Source of the DNA: Tyto alba
Lineage: Eukaryota > Chordata > Aves > Strigiformes > Tytonidae
DNA: 64,000 nt
Direction: 5' to 3'
Assembly: GCF_018691265.1 (NCBI RefSeq)
Contig: NW_024881279.1
Span: 1,269,243-1,333,242, forward strand
Part shown: positions 40,118 to 53,400 of the stretch, one piece after another
Layout: the number at the start of each line of letters is the position of its first letter
Position numbering within the stretch: position 1 is the first letter of the stretch
Made by a program: the position numbers and the translations under genes
Notes under the pieces: generated by a model
What the model saw: the letters and a program-made list of their open reading frames with translations, nothing else
Told to the model about the DNA's origin: nothing
Database searches by the model: none

Positions 40118-40123
40118 TTTAAT
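40118..40123 (-). terminator. REEP2: candidate REEP2 polyadenylation signal
   Basis: ATTAAA on the minus strand would end a 3' UTR of about 1.2 kb, similar to what I recall for mammalian REEP2. There is no canonical AATAAA between here and the stop codon. Weak hexamers are common in AT-rich DNA, so this is tentative. Confidence 0.25.
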
Positions 40124-41345
40124 ATGGTTCTGTCTCAAGTGTTACATATTGCTCAAGTCTCAGAACACTAATGAACACGGAGCATGGTTAGACAGAAAAT
40201 CTGTGCAAGGGCTGCAGTAAGATAGAGGACTGATTAATCACAGTATTGTGCCCTACTCCCTGCTTTTTATCACCCATAAATGGAATCTTGGAATTAGTGA
40301 AATTCATATATCAGCTATTTATCAGTTCTCATGCCCTGAGGACTGGACCTCCTAGAGCTGAGATAAGGACTTTTGAAATTCTCAAGCATGCCTGCAGACT
40401 ATACTGAGCCAGATTTTCCCCAGTCATCTGCTAGAATGAAAGAATTTGTCTATAGTAACAAGCATCAGGATGACATGGAGTTCAACCACTAAATGGCAAA
40501 GCAACAGCCTCCCTGCCAACTTTTCCCACTGCATGGGACTCACCTCACTCTGATGCTCTCACAGGAATCAAAGTGAACAAGAGAACCTGACAGAAAATTC
40601 AAGCAGCTTCAAAGAGAGCCAAAATCTTACGGATGTTCAACTTCCCTTTTCAATCGTTAACTCTTACAGATACCTGTGCCTACTCCATCACACTCAGTTT
40701 TTCAATTACCTTCCTTCACCTTCCGGAAAAAAATAAATAAAACCCAATCTCTTCAACATCCAGTACTAGTAATGGGAATCTAGCATACTCCTCCCATGAG
40801 CTAGTCCTTTATGTTCAAAAGCACTCATCATACATCATTTCAGTTACCTTCTCAAAGGGGATGGACATGACAGGTACAGTCCATTCCTAAGGAGGATGAA
40901 TCATGGTGGGCAATTCTTAACAACACACAGCTGCAGAAGAATACCCAGAGCAAGATAATACATTTTAGGGAGCCACCCACCCCCGTGGAACTCCAGTGTC
41001 TAATAGTTTTCCAGCTTCTGTGCAATGGATGTCTCTAACCCTAGTCAGTTCTTCCAGCAAAGATTCTCCCCAACTAGGGTTATATAGTGGGAATTCCAAA
41101 GCAACAGGCTATGTACAGACATATCAGCGTTCCCTCCAGAGAGATGAAAAGGAGAAGATTCCTGAGGATGTGTATCCTCTACTCCATTTTCTGAATCCCA
41201 GCCTCCCCCTTGTTTTGGAATGAGCTCTACAAAGCAGTATCTGTTATGTACATGAATCTCAGCTCTCTTCCTTTGGGGAGTTTCCCCTCAAAAGTGATAG
41301 GCAAATCCCAGGACAGAGACAGGTGCTGGGGAGGGGAAGGTCTCC

Positions 41346-41420
41346 TTAGGATGACTCGCCAGAAGCAAGAGAGCCTGCAGCTTTCTTCTTAGGGCGGGCT
41401 TTCACACTTCTTACTGGAAG
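41346..41420 (-). CDS. REEP2: REEP2 coding exon 8 and stop
   Basis: 75 bases, residues 236-259 and TAA at 41346-41348. It encodes a basic segment [11 protein letters not shown] and a short Ser-rich end. Acceptor TCTCCTCAG. The RPKKK core aligns with the human C-terminus; the last ten residues differ. Confidence 0.94.
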   Translation of the reverse strand, partial: LPVRSVKARPKKKAAGSLASGESS

Positions 41421-44400
41421 CTGAGGAGAAAGAAAAAGAAGCATCTTAGGTTAGTTTAACACCTAAATGTCTAACAGAAAGATACAGGAATGCAGAGTGA
41501 AAATAGGACAAAACAACTACAACACGATGACCCTAATTCATGCCATCCACTGTTTCAAAAAAGCTACTTATCCATTCCATTTGTTTTTGGTTAGTAAACA
41601 AGTCACTCTGAGCATATCCATCAAATAGCAACCGGGAGAGGAAAACATTCTAAAACACAAGTGCGATAAAACTGAAGACAATTGTCTCGATAAAAGATTA
41701 GATATAGCAATATTTCTAACTGGTAACATTCACATAACATTTCACTGCTGTAACTTTTATGCTTCTTGACTGCTATCCCAAATGCTGTTATCTGAAAGAT
41801 ATAGAAACATCTTCAACTTTGCACACTTTATTCCAGTATTTTTCATTCTAGAAATTGGCAAAAAGATTGTATTTATGATCTACGATGCATTCCGCCCTTC
41901 CAGGCAATCTTGGAGATCTCAAAGACCTCCTACAATTCCTACATTTAAGCTGAAGATCCAAACAGACGGAACATAAAATGCAATATGCCTGCAAAGGTCT
42001 TTATTGGATTTCTGTATTCACAATAAACAGCACAGAGAAGTTGTTACTGTCTTTTCACGATTTCACTTTAAAAATTCCTCACTTGGAAGTTTGGAACCAA
42101 ATTTTGTTCCTCTTGTTTCCCTGCTCCTGTCTAATATACTAGAGAAGAAAGCAGTGGGGTCAACTCAGATGTAAGCCTTGGAAATTTAAAAATGATCCAG
42201 GCTGATCTTAAGTGCATATTTAGACATACATGACCATCCCTGGAGATACTCTAAAGCCACTGAAACCAGATCTAGATGGCCTTGCTTCAGCAGTGGGGTT
42301 GGATCAGATGACCTTCAGAGGTCCCCTCCAAACTCAGCTATTCTCTGATTCCATTACAAAGAATACTTAATTACATGCAAAGGCATCCTGTACACCGTAA
42401 AACCAGGTTAACAGTACGACTTAAAATGCTCTAAGCAATTACTTTCCCCAAAATTATTTAATATCTAGCTTGAAAAGTTTGACAATGTGAGCCAGTCATA
42501 TAGCACTCTTTATCATAAGTAAAAATGAAAAACAAAAATAGGAGTCTGAGTTGAATCAGGTAAATAGGATCCCAACTTCACAAAAAGGGAGAAGCATTTT
42601 ATTAGCTATAAATCAAACCACAAGGAATGCTCAAGTAAAAGTCAAAACTTGGAAAGCAGCATCTCAAAAAAGCATGTTATACAAAACACACCAACAGCTG
42701 AACAAAAAAATTGTTAAAGCTAAAACGGCTCTTGGACACAATTGCATTTATTTTCATGTATGGTTTGTTTTAATAAGAATACAGACAACTCATGTCCCAT
42801 CTGAATGGCTGTAAATATCTTGGATCACATGGACATATGGAGGGGACAGCTCGACAATGTCTAGTTATCCAAACTTCGAGACAAAACCCTGGGCTGGGGA
42901 GGGAATAAGGGGGGGAAGTGGAATGGTGTGGAGGGGGAAATTACATTTTCCCCGTATATAACATGCAGAAGTCCAGGAAGGCCTGAGAAGGTATAGAACC
43001 ATTGCATTTTAGATGAGGAGAAAGTGGCTGTCCCAGGGATAAATGTCACAGTAGTATTGTATTATATATTCATACTGTTGCAGACAGGGGAGAGGATAGA
43101 GTCAACAAAACTTGTTAAAAAAAATATCTAATGCCCCACTCTTCAACACAAAACCAGAATGAAAGCAAGGCTGGGTCCTGGCTTACGACAGAGGCTCACA
43201 GGTATGACAAGAATTCAAAAGCTAGAAACTAATACAGCAAGTAGACAGCAACTTTTCTGATGTAGGACTCAACTAGCGAAGACTTAGTCCAACAAAGTTT
43301 ATCCAAACAGCTCTAAAATGCACTGTGACTATGAAGCCGAAGCCTTTCAACAAAGCTCACAAAATCAATGTCTGTGCTGGAAATAATTTACACACCAGCT
43401 CACCTCAGTTTTCAGCATCTTCTTAGGAGTTTTGAGACTCTGGGTACGTTTCGGAAGTTTGTCTCCTCCATCTTCATCTGATGGGTCTGTTCTAGTCTCT
43501 GATGGGGTTCCATTAGACCTCTGTGCCACACTGCTCTCCTCTCCTGAAGAGTAACAGGAAGCTAAGGAATAAGAAAGTTTTAGCAAATACTTCTGAAAAA
43601 TCACATGAAGTCTAAAATAGCCCATCCTGAAGTACCCACATGAAAGGGAGATCTCAGCAATCCTTAAGAAGGATAATCCAAAAAGTACAAAGATGTGTTA
43701 GTAGATGGGAAGGGCCTACGGAAGACAGCATAACTTCTCCCAAATAATTTGGAATCTCACAGTCCTTCTGAGACTCAATGCATGCAAAGTCCAGGGAAAA
43801 CCTCCTCCCCTCCTGGCTCACCACATGAGGCCTCAAACAGTGGCCCAGCAGAGGTGTTCTGTACCTGAATCCTCAATGGTTTCAAGAAGACTCCCACCAG
43901 AGGGGTGCAGCTGTGGCTCATGGCTTCGCATATGCACAGTATCTTCATCCCGGATCAGAGTGAGATCCTGCATGCTGAAACTTCGCAGCTTTTCAGACAA
44001 AACTCCCTGGCCCTAAGAGAACAAAATAAATAGGGTCAAGGGCACTTTGCTTTCACTAAGATCATGTCACATGGGATCATTCAGAAGAGGAGAAAATGTG
44101 GACTATTCCTGACTAGGGTACTCTGAAAAAAAAAAAAAAAAAAACAGAAGGCAAAAAGAAAAGTAAGCTCCCAAGACCAAGAGGGAAGAGGTTAAAGCAA
44201 AATCCATTCCACTCTCCCTCCACTTTTCATAAATCAAAGAATGGGATTAACTGCAAGGCAAACTGGAGTAAAGGAAATGTAGACTGGTGCCAAGTACCAG
44301 CACCCCTAAGAGATCCACAGCATTAACTTCTGCCACACATAACTAAACTGTTCGGGAACTCCTGAATGTTACAGAAGAAGTTGCATTACCTTTGCAGCTG

Positions 44401-47400
44401 CAGTAACTGCTGCATTAGCAGCAAGGTTTAACCCTCTCTTGCCAACTCGCATCATGGTTTCATAGCTCTTGTCACGAGCCTGAGTAAGGTATTCATCAAT
44501 TTCCTAGGAAGGCAATGTGGAACATGGCATTTAGTTCCTCATTACAAACATGATCAAAGCCTCCCCACCATCACCCTTAAAAACACAAAGTTCATCTGGA
44601 TGCTTTTTTTTTTTCCAGGCTACCAGCATCAGCTGTCATTGATCACACAACTGCAGTTTCTCTGCTACTTACAGAAAGTTTGCAAATGCAACTTTTGCTT
44701 AATGTATGCTATTTCCAAATTGTAACAATGGAAACAAAGCAGTTGCTTATACAGACAGTGTGAAAAAACAGCATGGCTACAGAGCACACTGCTCCTATCG
44801 TGATTCAAAGAGCTTAACCACTAACAGTGACTATAAGGGCTCATGACACTGGGTTAGCCAAATGTGCTTTCTAAGCATTAGGCAAACTACTGGGCTACAT
44901 TATAATCTTCAGTAAGCTGCAGTATGACATTGTTGTCAGAGACAGAATCATTCTACGTCTATTAATGTCAGCACAAGCATGATTCACACATTTCAGTTTT
45001 TATTGTGGCATAACTGAATCAAAAGTCAGTCAGCTCCCAGACAGGTCAGTATCTTCTAACAAGTGAGTACCTTCTCCTTATTGGAGAGCGTTGGGTGCAC
45101 AAACTTCCTGTAGAGGACACTGGAGCCCTTGGTGTAAGGGGAGAGCAGCCAAATCACAAATGCGATTTTCAGCTCGAAATAAAAGGGAAACCTGAGAGAA
45201 AGAGGGAAGAAAAAAAAAAAACAAACAAAAGAGAAAGAGAGAGAGAACGAGAGAGAGAAAGATGGAGAACCAGAATCAAGACCAGCACAGAGACAGACGA
45301 AGATAACTGGTACAGAGCAGCATAGGCAGAAAGAGCAAAGGCAAGGTAAAGGCTCAGAAACAAAAGAATTGATATATCAGGTCAAAATAGCAGAACCCTC
45401 TTTGGAATCCTAGGACATACCTTCTTCGAGTCTCATTTAGTCTTTCATCCATAGCCATGAAAACTCCATAAACAGGGCATCTCTCAGCCCTGCAAACACA
45501 CCAAATTACAATCTGATATCTACTCTCATAATTCTGAAGTTTGTTCAGTGAGTATCCACTGGATGTTAATATTACATTAGTTTCTATCTCATTTTCCAAA
45601 GTTTTCAACTACACATCTCAATAAATCTCAAGTTCCTGATAAGGCTGATGGCTCAGTTCCTGAAACTTCCAGTAGGTACTCCTCAGATAAGACACAAAAG
45701 GAGGATCAGTGTAAATGAAAAAGAACAGGCAGCATATATAAGTCTTTCATCTCTAGCCCTTACCCAGTAAAGTCTCTTCGAAGATGTAGTAGCAGAGATT
45801 GAAACAAGTGTATGCAAACTTTCTACTGTCTCTTTTAGTAGTAAGAGACTTCTGTTTTCAGTGGTCCATTTTAAGTATGTGAACAAGCTCTCGTATTTTT
45901 TAGATCTTTGATTTTCAAAGTTAATGCAGAAACAGACAAAACTGCTGAGCATTTTTGTAGGGCACACATAGGCATTTCATGATTTTTTAAAAAAGATGCA
46001 ACTCTTGACTAGTATTCTTTCAGAGATGCATGCACTAAAGCAATGAAGAAACTGAAGATATCCTGTTCCAAAGGTTCCATTGAAGACATGTAACAATGAT
46101 TTGTCATTTTTGGAGGCCTCCATATTGCCGACCATGACACACAGCACTAAAAGGATTAAGAACCTGTTTCCCCAAACTCCACTCCACCCTACCCCCACTA
46201 GTGGAAGAGAATTTCATCGACCAGAACACCATTCAGAGCACAGACATTCATCTGATCTGCTCCTGCATGCAACAGGCTTGCAAAGCAAAAGAGATCGCTT
46301 CCTTCTACCATCATTTTTTTTTAAGTGTCTTTTAGACCATTTCTCAAACTTCACCAGTTCACATTAACAGCTTCTCAAAAGTATTTTATGTTATGAATGG
46401 ACAAAGATCCTCCTACAAATACTCCTACAAAAACAATTATCCTAACTGTTTACAAGTACAACAGATGAAGCAGCTAAGACAGCAGTGACTACCCACAATA
46501 TCTACAAATCTGCAGACTCTTCACAGGGATTGCAAACCCCTAAAGGAGAGTCAGTCCATTCTTAGCATCCCAACACTACTCTTATTTAAAAAAAACAAAA
46601 ACAAAAACAAAACAAACCAACCAAAAAAAAAGCCATGCCTCACCAGGAAAGAACAATGTCTGTGAGTGTTTCTGCAGTGGTGAAAAAGGCAAACACAATC
46701 CAGTACATCATCCACTTCACCTGCAAAAGAAAGAGCAGTCACTCTATAAACATCCATCATAACCCAGAAAAAAGCAAAATGTCTTCTCAGTAAAAATGAC
46801 TCATCATCTCCACACATTAAGATGAATTCACCAACAAGAAGGCATATAATGGAAAGGGTCACAGATCAAATGGTACATTATAGTTTGGGAAAACATGTAG
46901 TATTAATGTGCTCTAAATAGATAAATGCATACAGATACACTGATGAATGCATGCCCTTGTAGCAATATCATGATGCAACAGTGTTAAAAGTCCCAAATAA
47001 GCTATCTAAAAAGAGTAAGTAGTTCACTAACAAGTTATACTTTCATACATCAAGATTATTGTAACAAATACATACATACACACACATATGCAAAAGTTTA
47101 GTTTCAACTGTAGCCCTATATTTTCTTGATTTAAAGTTTTTTCTAAGGAAGAAAAAAAAAAAAAAAAAAAAACAACAAGCCAACAGATACCATATTTTGC
47201 TCTACCTTATTAATAAGCATCCTTTGCCTTAATCATTACTCCCAGAAATTACGTGAGCATTTATATTTTCTTTTTAAATAAAGGCTCAATAAGAGAGGTA
47301 AGAAAGCAAAGAACATGCCGCATGAACCTTATCTTCTTGTTTAAGGTCCTGAGTACAGTTTATGAAGTGTACTTTGTGCTATTATGGCCCATCTGTATAC

Positions 47401-50400
47401 CTATCATGTATCTCCCTACTTCCTCCCACTTTTCTCCGGAGCAGCAGGTATTTCTTTCAAAACAAGCATAAAATAATTCCCCCTTAAGACACACACTCAC
47501 ACTCTGCTGTTTTAGTAAAAAGTCTCTCAGCTACAGGCCAATTATTCCTAAAGAAGAACCAGCTAAATTATAAAAACTGCTACCCAAAAATTTCCTATAG
47601 CAGAAGAGCTGATTATAAGGGAAATTGCCAGTTTTCTATGCTGTTAAGAAGTAAAAGGAAATTTAAGTAGCAGATAAATGGAAACAAAGAGAGAGAATGG
47701 GAAAAGAGAACTAAACTGAATCAAGGAAATTCCACATATTAAATCCACAAATTAATCCAGATATTAAAATTACATGAACAGTTTAGTGACAGTCTGTGTA
47801 CAGCAAATGATGTTATAAAAGCAGGTACCTCCCCAAACTTGCACTTGTTGGAAAACGTAGTGATCTGTTCCTGAAAGGCCCTCCAAAAGTTTCTAAAAAA
47901 CCCAATAAAATCATGATGCCTCCACTGCTCCAACATAGTGGATGGTTTTGAAGATAGTGGTTAGTATCCCAAATAATTTCCACTTTATTGTGCAATTTTC
48001 TTCCACAATAGAAAGTAGAAAAAACTTGTATTTTATGGCTTTCTCCTGGCTGTGGGTGTTTTTTGGGGTTTGTGTTTTGTTTGATGGTTGTTGTTTTTTT
48101 TTTTTTGTTTTTGTTTTTGTGTGTGTGTTTTTGGTTTTGTTTTCCTTTTCCTTGTATCATCAGTTTGGACAGGACCACTACCAGGTGTCATCTATTTGAC
48201 TTCTAAAGCAACTCTTTGAAATGAATGCTTAACTCTTCAATGTAGCAACATAAATCGGCTCTCATATGAAAAAGTGCGTGAATAATGACAAATCAAAGGC
48301 AGCAAACAGGGATCCCAATGGGCAAGAAATTTCAGAGAAGCTACATACCAGTAAATCTTAAGTATTAGGCAAAATTAAGGCAATAATAATACAAGTAATT
48401 AGCATATACATATATATATATATATATAAAAAACATAATGAGAAATATGTTTTTTGCAGAAAAAAACCAATCTCACAAATGTATCAGAACTCTTAGAAGA
48501 CTTCCGTAAGATCTTGCTATAGTGCTTCCCTTACAGGCAGGGTGTATGGAGTTTCTACAAAGTTTCCAACAGGCCTAAATAAACACTCAAAGAAACCAAA
48601 TTGTCAAGGATAAAAAGGAAAGGACTCTTGACGATTAAAAATTGGTCAAAAGAGAGGAAACAAAGGATAAAAATAAATGGCCATTTTTTACAATGAGGAA
48701 AGTTACCAGTGGAATCTCACAGGAATCAGTGCTGAGATCTGTGCTGCTCATGTTCATGAAAAATCTGGAAAAGGTTGCAAATAAGATGATGAAATGTGCA
48801 GAAGATGCTTTTCTATCCAGGGGATTAAGTATTAGTTGATTAAGGAATTCAGAAAGGGATCTATACTGACTGATCTCCAGTTGACATTTTGTCACTAGAT
48901 GTCATTAAATACAAAGTAATGAACTTACAGTATGTGCTTTTTCTTAGTGAAAACTATTGTGGTTACATATGGCTCATGCCACTCAGGAGCAGCCACTGTA
49001 GACAGCCTGATGAAACCATAAACTCAGTGCTCATTAGACTTTTTCACTCTGCTAACAGAATGCTCAGGGATATTAGAAGAGGAACTGAGAACAGAAAAAC
49101 ATTGTTTTGTTACTGTTTAAATAAACTGTGTGTTCACACCTTTGCTACTGGACATAGGTTTCTTGCCCTCTTGTCTTCTGCCGCCCTTCTTTACTCTATG
49201 TTCTACAGTCAAAGACAAAACCAAATATATCTCTTAAATAAATGAAAAGGATCCAAAGCCCCTGAAGTGCAAGTGACCAGAAATTAGAAGAGCAGAAAGC
49301 AGAGGGGAAGATTCACTAATCTTTCTTCTTAAAATGTTTGTGATCCACAGATAATCCACAGATTACAAACACCTTCAGAAACTGAGGGTGGAACCAGGCT
49401 ACTTTTTTTTTTTTTCAATCCATTAAAAAGGAGTCAGGTCTTTGCTGTTCAAGCTGATGACCACCAACTTCAGCTAATTGCACATACATAGTCTCCTCAA
49501 CTTGCACCAAGAACCTAAATAAATTCAGTGGTTTGGAAAACGTGTAGCACAGCATTCAAGTTTTCCACTGACTTTTCACATGAAGAACAGTTTGAACAGA
49601 TATTGTCCCCCTTTCCTGTATTTAACAAAATTGATTTCCCCCCTGTCTTTCCACTTATGTTGATCAGGAAGAAGCCCTCCAAATATCAGTGAATTAGGTA
49701 GATGGTAGTCCAACATCTAAATGCTTATTTCTGATATAGTCCTCTCAAGGAGAAATAACATATATAAGATCAGTTTTAGCAGTTCAAGTACATTTTCTTG
49801 AACCAACTTCAGTGCTTGCACTGAAAATAAAAATGAGAAAATTTTCTGCTACAGCGATCCAGAACTATCTACTTCAAGAAAACTTTATCAATGAAGCATT
49901 AAGCAAAACCCGAAAATGAATACCATAGTTTTCCACATCAGCCCTAGTGAGGCTTACAACCAGGTGACTAGTTGATATTATTGTTAAGACAACTTTATGA
50001 TACTCAAATAATATATCTTGTATCTTTTTCACCATCAGATTGGGGAAGTTTTACAGCAATTTAGGTACATCTACCAAAAGAAAATCAGATCAAGACAATT
50101 TTCACATTCTGCAAGGAAACACAGCATTTATGTACCTCAACAGCTAACCTACCCACCAAAAATAAGCAGGTTTTTACTGTAAAGGTTGCTTAAAAATTCA
50201 AAGGCTCCATATTTACTAGGTCTTTGAGCTCCAGAACAAGCATGCTATAGGCTGTTTAAAAACTGAGGTGTTTTTTCCCCCCTTAAATTCTCAACAAAAC
50301 AATTTAAAACTCTGAAATCTGAGTCTGTGTTAACTTTAACACAGATTCTGTAACTGGAACACAATCATTCTGAGACAGACACTCATGAGCCAGAATAAAA

Positions 50401-53400
50401 TTCTGGGTAAAAAATATGAATTACATGCAGCAAATTAAGGTCATAGGTAATTGGAAGGAAAGAGAAGAGGAAGGCCAGAGAAGACAATAAAAATATGATA
50501 CTACTTCATACATAACTTCAAAGATAACTATGAAGTCACAGGATCATGCAATTATTCAGAGTTTCATAGCATCAAAGAATGGTTTGGGTTGGAAAGGACC
50601 TTTAAAGATCATTGAGTTCCAACCCCCCTGCCATAGGCAGGGACATCTTCCCCCAGCCCAGGGGGCTCCCAGCCCCGTCCAACCTGGCCTTGAACCCTTC
50701 CAGGGAGGGGGCAGCCACAGCTGCTCTGGGCACCCCGGGCCAGCACCTCAACAACCTCACAGTAAAGAATTTATTTCTTATATCTAATCTCAATCTATCC
50801 TCTTTCAGTTTAAAAACATTACGCCCCACACCCCTGATCCAGAGTCCCTCCCCACCTTTCCTGTCCCCCCTTTAAGCTCTGGGAGGCCGCTCAAAGGTCT
50901 CCCCGGAGCCTTCTCTTCTCCAGGCTGAACCCCCCCAACTCTCTCAGCCCGGCCTCCCAGGGGAGCTGCTCCAGCCCCCCGAGCATCTTCATGGCCTCCT
51001 CTGGCCCCGCTCGAGCAGCTCCGTGTCCTTCTGCTGTCCGGGGCCCCCGAGCTGGCCCCAGCACTGCAGGGGGGTCTCCCCAGAGCGGAGCAGAGGGGGA
51101 GAATCCCCTCCCCTCGACCTGCAGCCCACACTTGTCTTGATGCAGCCCAGGACATAGGTTGGCTTTCTGGGCTGTGAGCGCACACTGCTGGCTCATAGTC
51201 AATTTTCCATCCACCAACACCCCCAAGTCCTCCGCAGGGCTGTTCCCAATCCACTCCTCAGCCAGCCTGTATTTGTGCTCGGGATAGCCCCGACCCATGG
51301 GAAGGACCTTGCACTTGGCCTTGTTGAATTTCATGAGGTTTGCACAGTCTCTCCTGTCAAGGTCTCTCTGAATGTCATTCTTTCCCTCCAGCGTATCGAC
51401 TGCACCACACAGCTTGGTGCCATGCAAACGTGCTGAGGGCGCGCTCAATCCCACTGTCCATGTCTCCAACAAAAGTGTTAAACAGCACAGGTCCCAATCT
51501 GAACTCCTGAGGAACACCACTTGCCTCTGTTTTCCACTCAGACATCAAGCCGTTGACCAGAATTCTCTGAGTGCAACCATAGAGCCAATTCCTTATCCAC
51601 CGAGTGGTCCATCCATCACACCCATGTCTCTCCAATTTAGAGACAAGGATGTAATGTGCGACAGTGTCCAGGCAGATGGTGTCAGTTGCTCTTCCCTTAT
51701 TCACCGGCACTGTAACTCCATTGTAGAAGGCCACCAAATTAGTCAGGCTGTCACCAATCACCTAATTATTTTCCATGCGCCCTAGCATATTTTCCAGGAG
51801 AATCCGCTCCATGATCTTGCCAGGCACAGAGGTGAGACTGACTGGCCTGTAGTTCCCTGGGTCTTCATTTCCCTTTTTAAAAATGGGGGTTACGTTACTC
51901 ATTTTCCAGTCAGTTTCTTCCATGCTTTCTTTTCAGTTTCTAATGTGACTACTTCGAAGTTCAGTAAGGCTCATCGCATTTCTGACTATAACTCTAATAC
52001 TCACTCAAAACACTGTATCAGATATCAGTGCCTCCTAAACATTCACATCTTGATTTCTCTGCTGAGACCAGTGTTAAAAAAACCAAACCAAAACAAAACA
52101 ACAAACCAAACCAAACCTGCACACCTCAGCCAGATGTTGTGGCATGTAAGATGTCCACTATGAGTGAGACTCTCACCTCAGCTAGCACCTCCTTCAAAAT
52201 CCAGTGGGCTGAATTTTAAGCCAACACATTGGAAAAGTCTAGGCAATTCTAGAGGACTGAAGCAGCGTGAGACAAAAAAGGACTATATCCTGAAATATTT
52301 ATTGTTGATGTGTCATTCTGTAAGGAGCAAATGGAGCCTGCTGAAGAGTCTCAGACTGTATCACAAAGCAATATTGACAAAATGTATACCCTATTCATTC
52401 ACGTCACCTCTCCTCTCCATCAGGTTATTCCTGGCTCTAGATAATTGGAAACTTTTCCCGCCCATAAGCCAAGTAGCCCTTGTCTACACTAATCAAATTA
52501 GAATACTCCTTCTGTAAGAAGACAACACGTCACATCACTAAAAAGCATCTGATGCTTTAAATAAAGTAATTGTAACAATGGTGTAGACAGAGACAGGGAA
52601 ACAATTCCAGAAAAGGAGGATAAAGTCTTGACCAACAGAAAACACTGATCACAAGCAAGGTTGATAGAAAGATGCAAACCAAGCAAGATTACTCAGCCTT
52701 TTGGAAGGAAACAATAGTACTGAAAAAGCACTAAAAGGATACAGAGTAAGGATTAAGTTAGAGGAAAGAACTTGTCCTGGACTTTCAGATGCTTCCAGAC
52801 TGCAAGTGTTTCTCCTGCTTTCCCTTCCTCACTCAGCATCTCCTGAGAAAAAACAGCCTACATTTACGGTTTGAAAACTCCCGTTTTAGTAAGCACCCTT
52901 CCTCGGTAACTTATCCAGGGGCTGTCGGGGCTGCTGCTCTGGCGGCCCGGCTGCCCCGACGCCCCTTCGGAGGCGGACAGCCCTCGCCTTCGGGGTCAGG
53001 CCGCGAGGGACCGGGCGGGCCCTGCACCGGCACGGCGAGCCCGTACTCACATATTCCTTGACGTTTTTCGTCTTCACGGCCTTGTAGGAGGAGTACGCGG
53101 GGTAGAGGGTGCCGAAGATCAGCCTGCGAGGAGAACAGACGCCTCAGCGCTCCGCAGCATCCCGCGCTGCCCGCCGCGGCGAGCTCCCCGCCAGGACGCC
53201 GGTCCCCCGTGCCCTCCCCAGGCGGGGCCGGGCCTGGCCGCCCCCCCCACCCCACCCCCCCCCCCCGCGGCACCGCCCTTGGGCCGCCGGCCGCGCTCGG
53301 ACCGCGGCAGCCTGCGCGGATCTGCCGGGACGCGGCCGCAGCCACCGCCCCCCCCCCGTCACAGGGTCCCGCGGGACGGAACCGGCGGCACCGCTGCAGC

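Larger units (their letters stand above)
46721..53050 (-). other. REEP2: REEP2 intron 2
   Basis: A 6.3 kb intron, the largest of the gene. It contains two CR1 insertions (48600-48935 and 50552-51925), a TA microsatellite (48411-48427) and a T/G-rich tract near 48090-48145. I see no conserved exon in it. Confidence 0.85.

Noticed and set aside
51372..51785. A 137-codon plus-strand frame in REEP2 intron 2
   Set aside because: It is the antisense of the minus-strand CR1 reverse-transcriptase segment.
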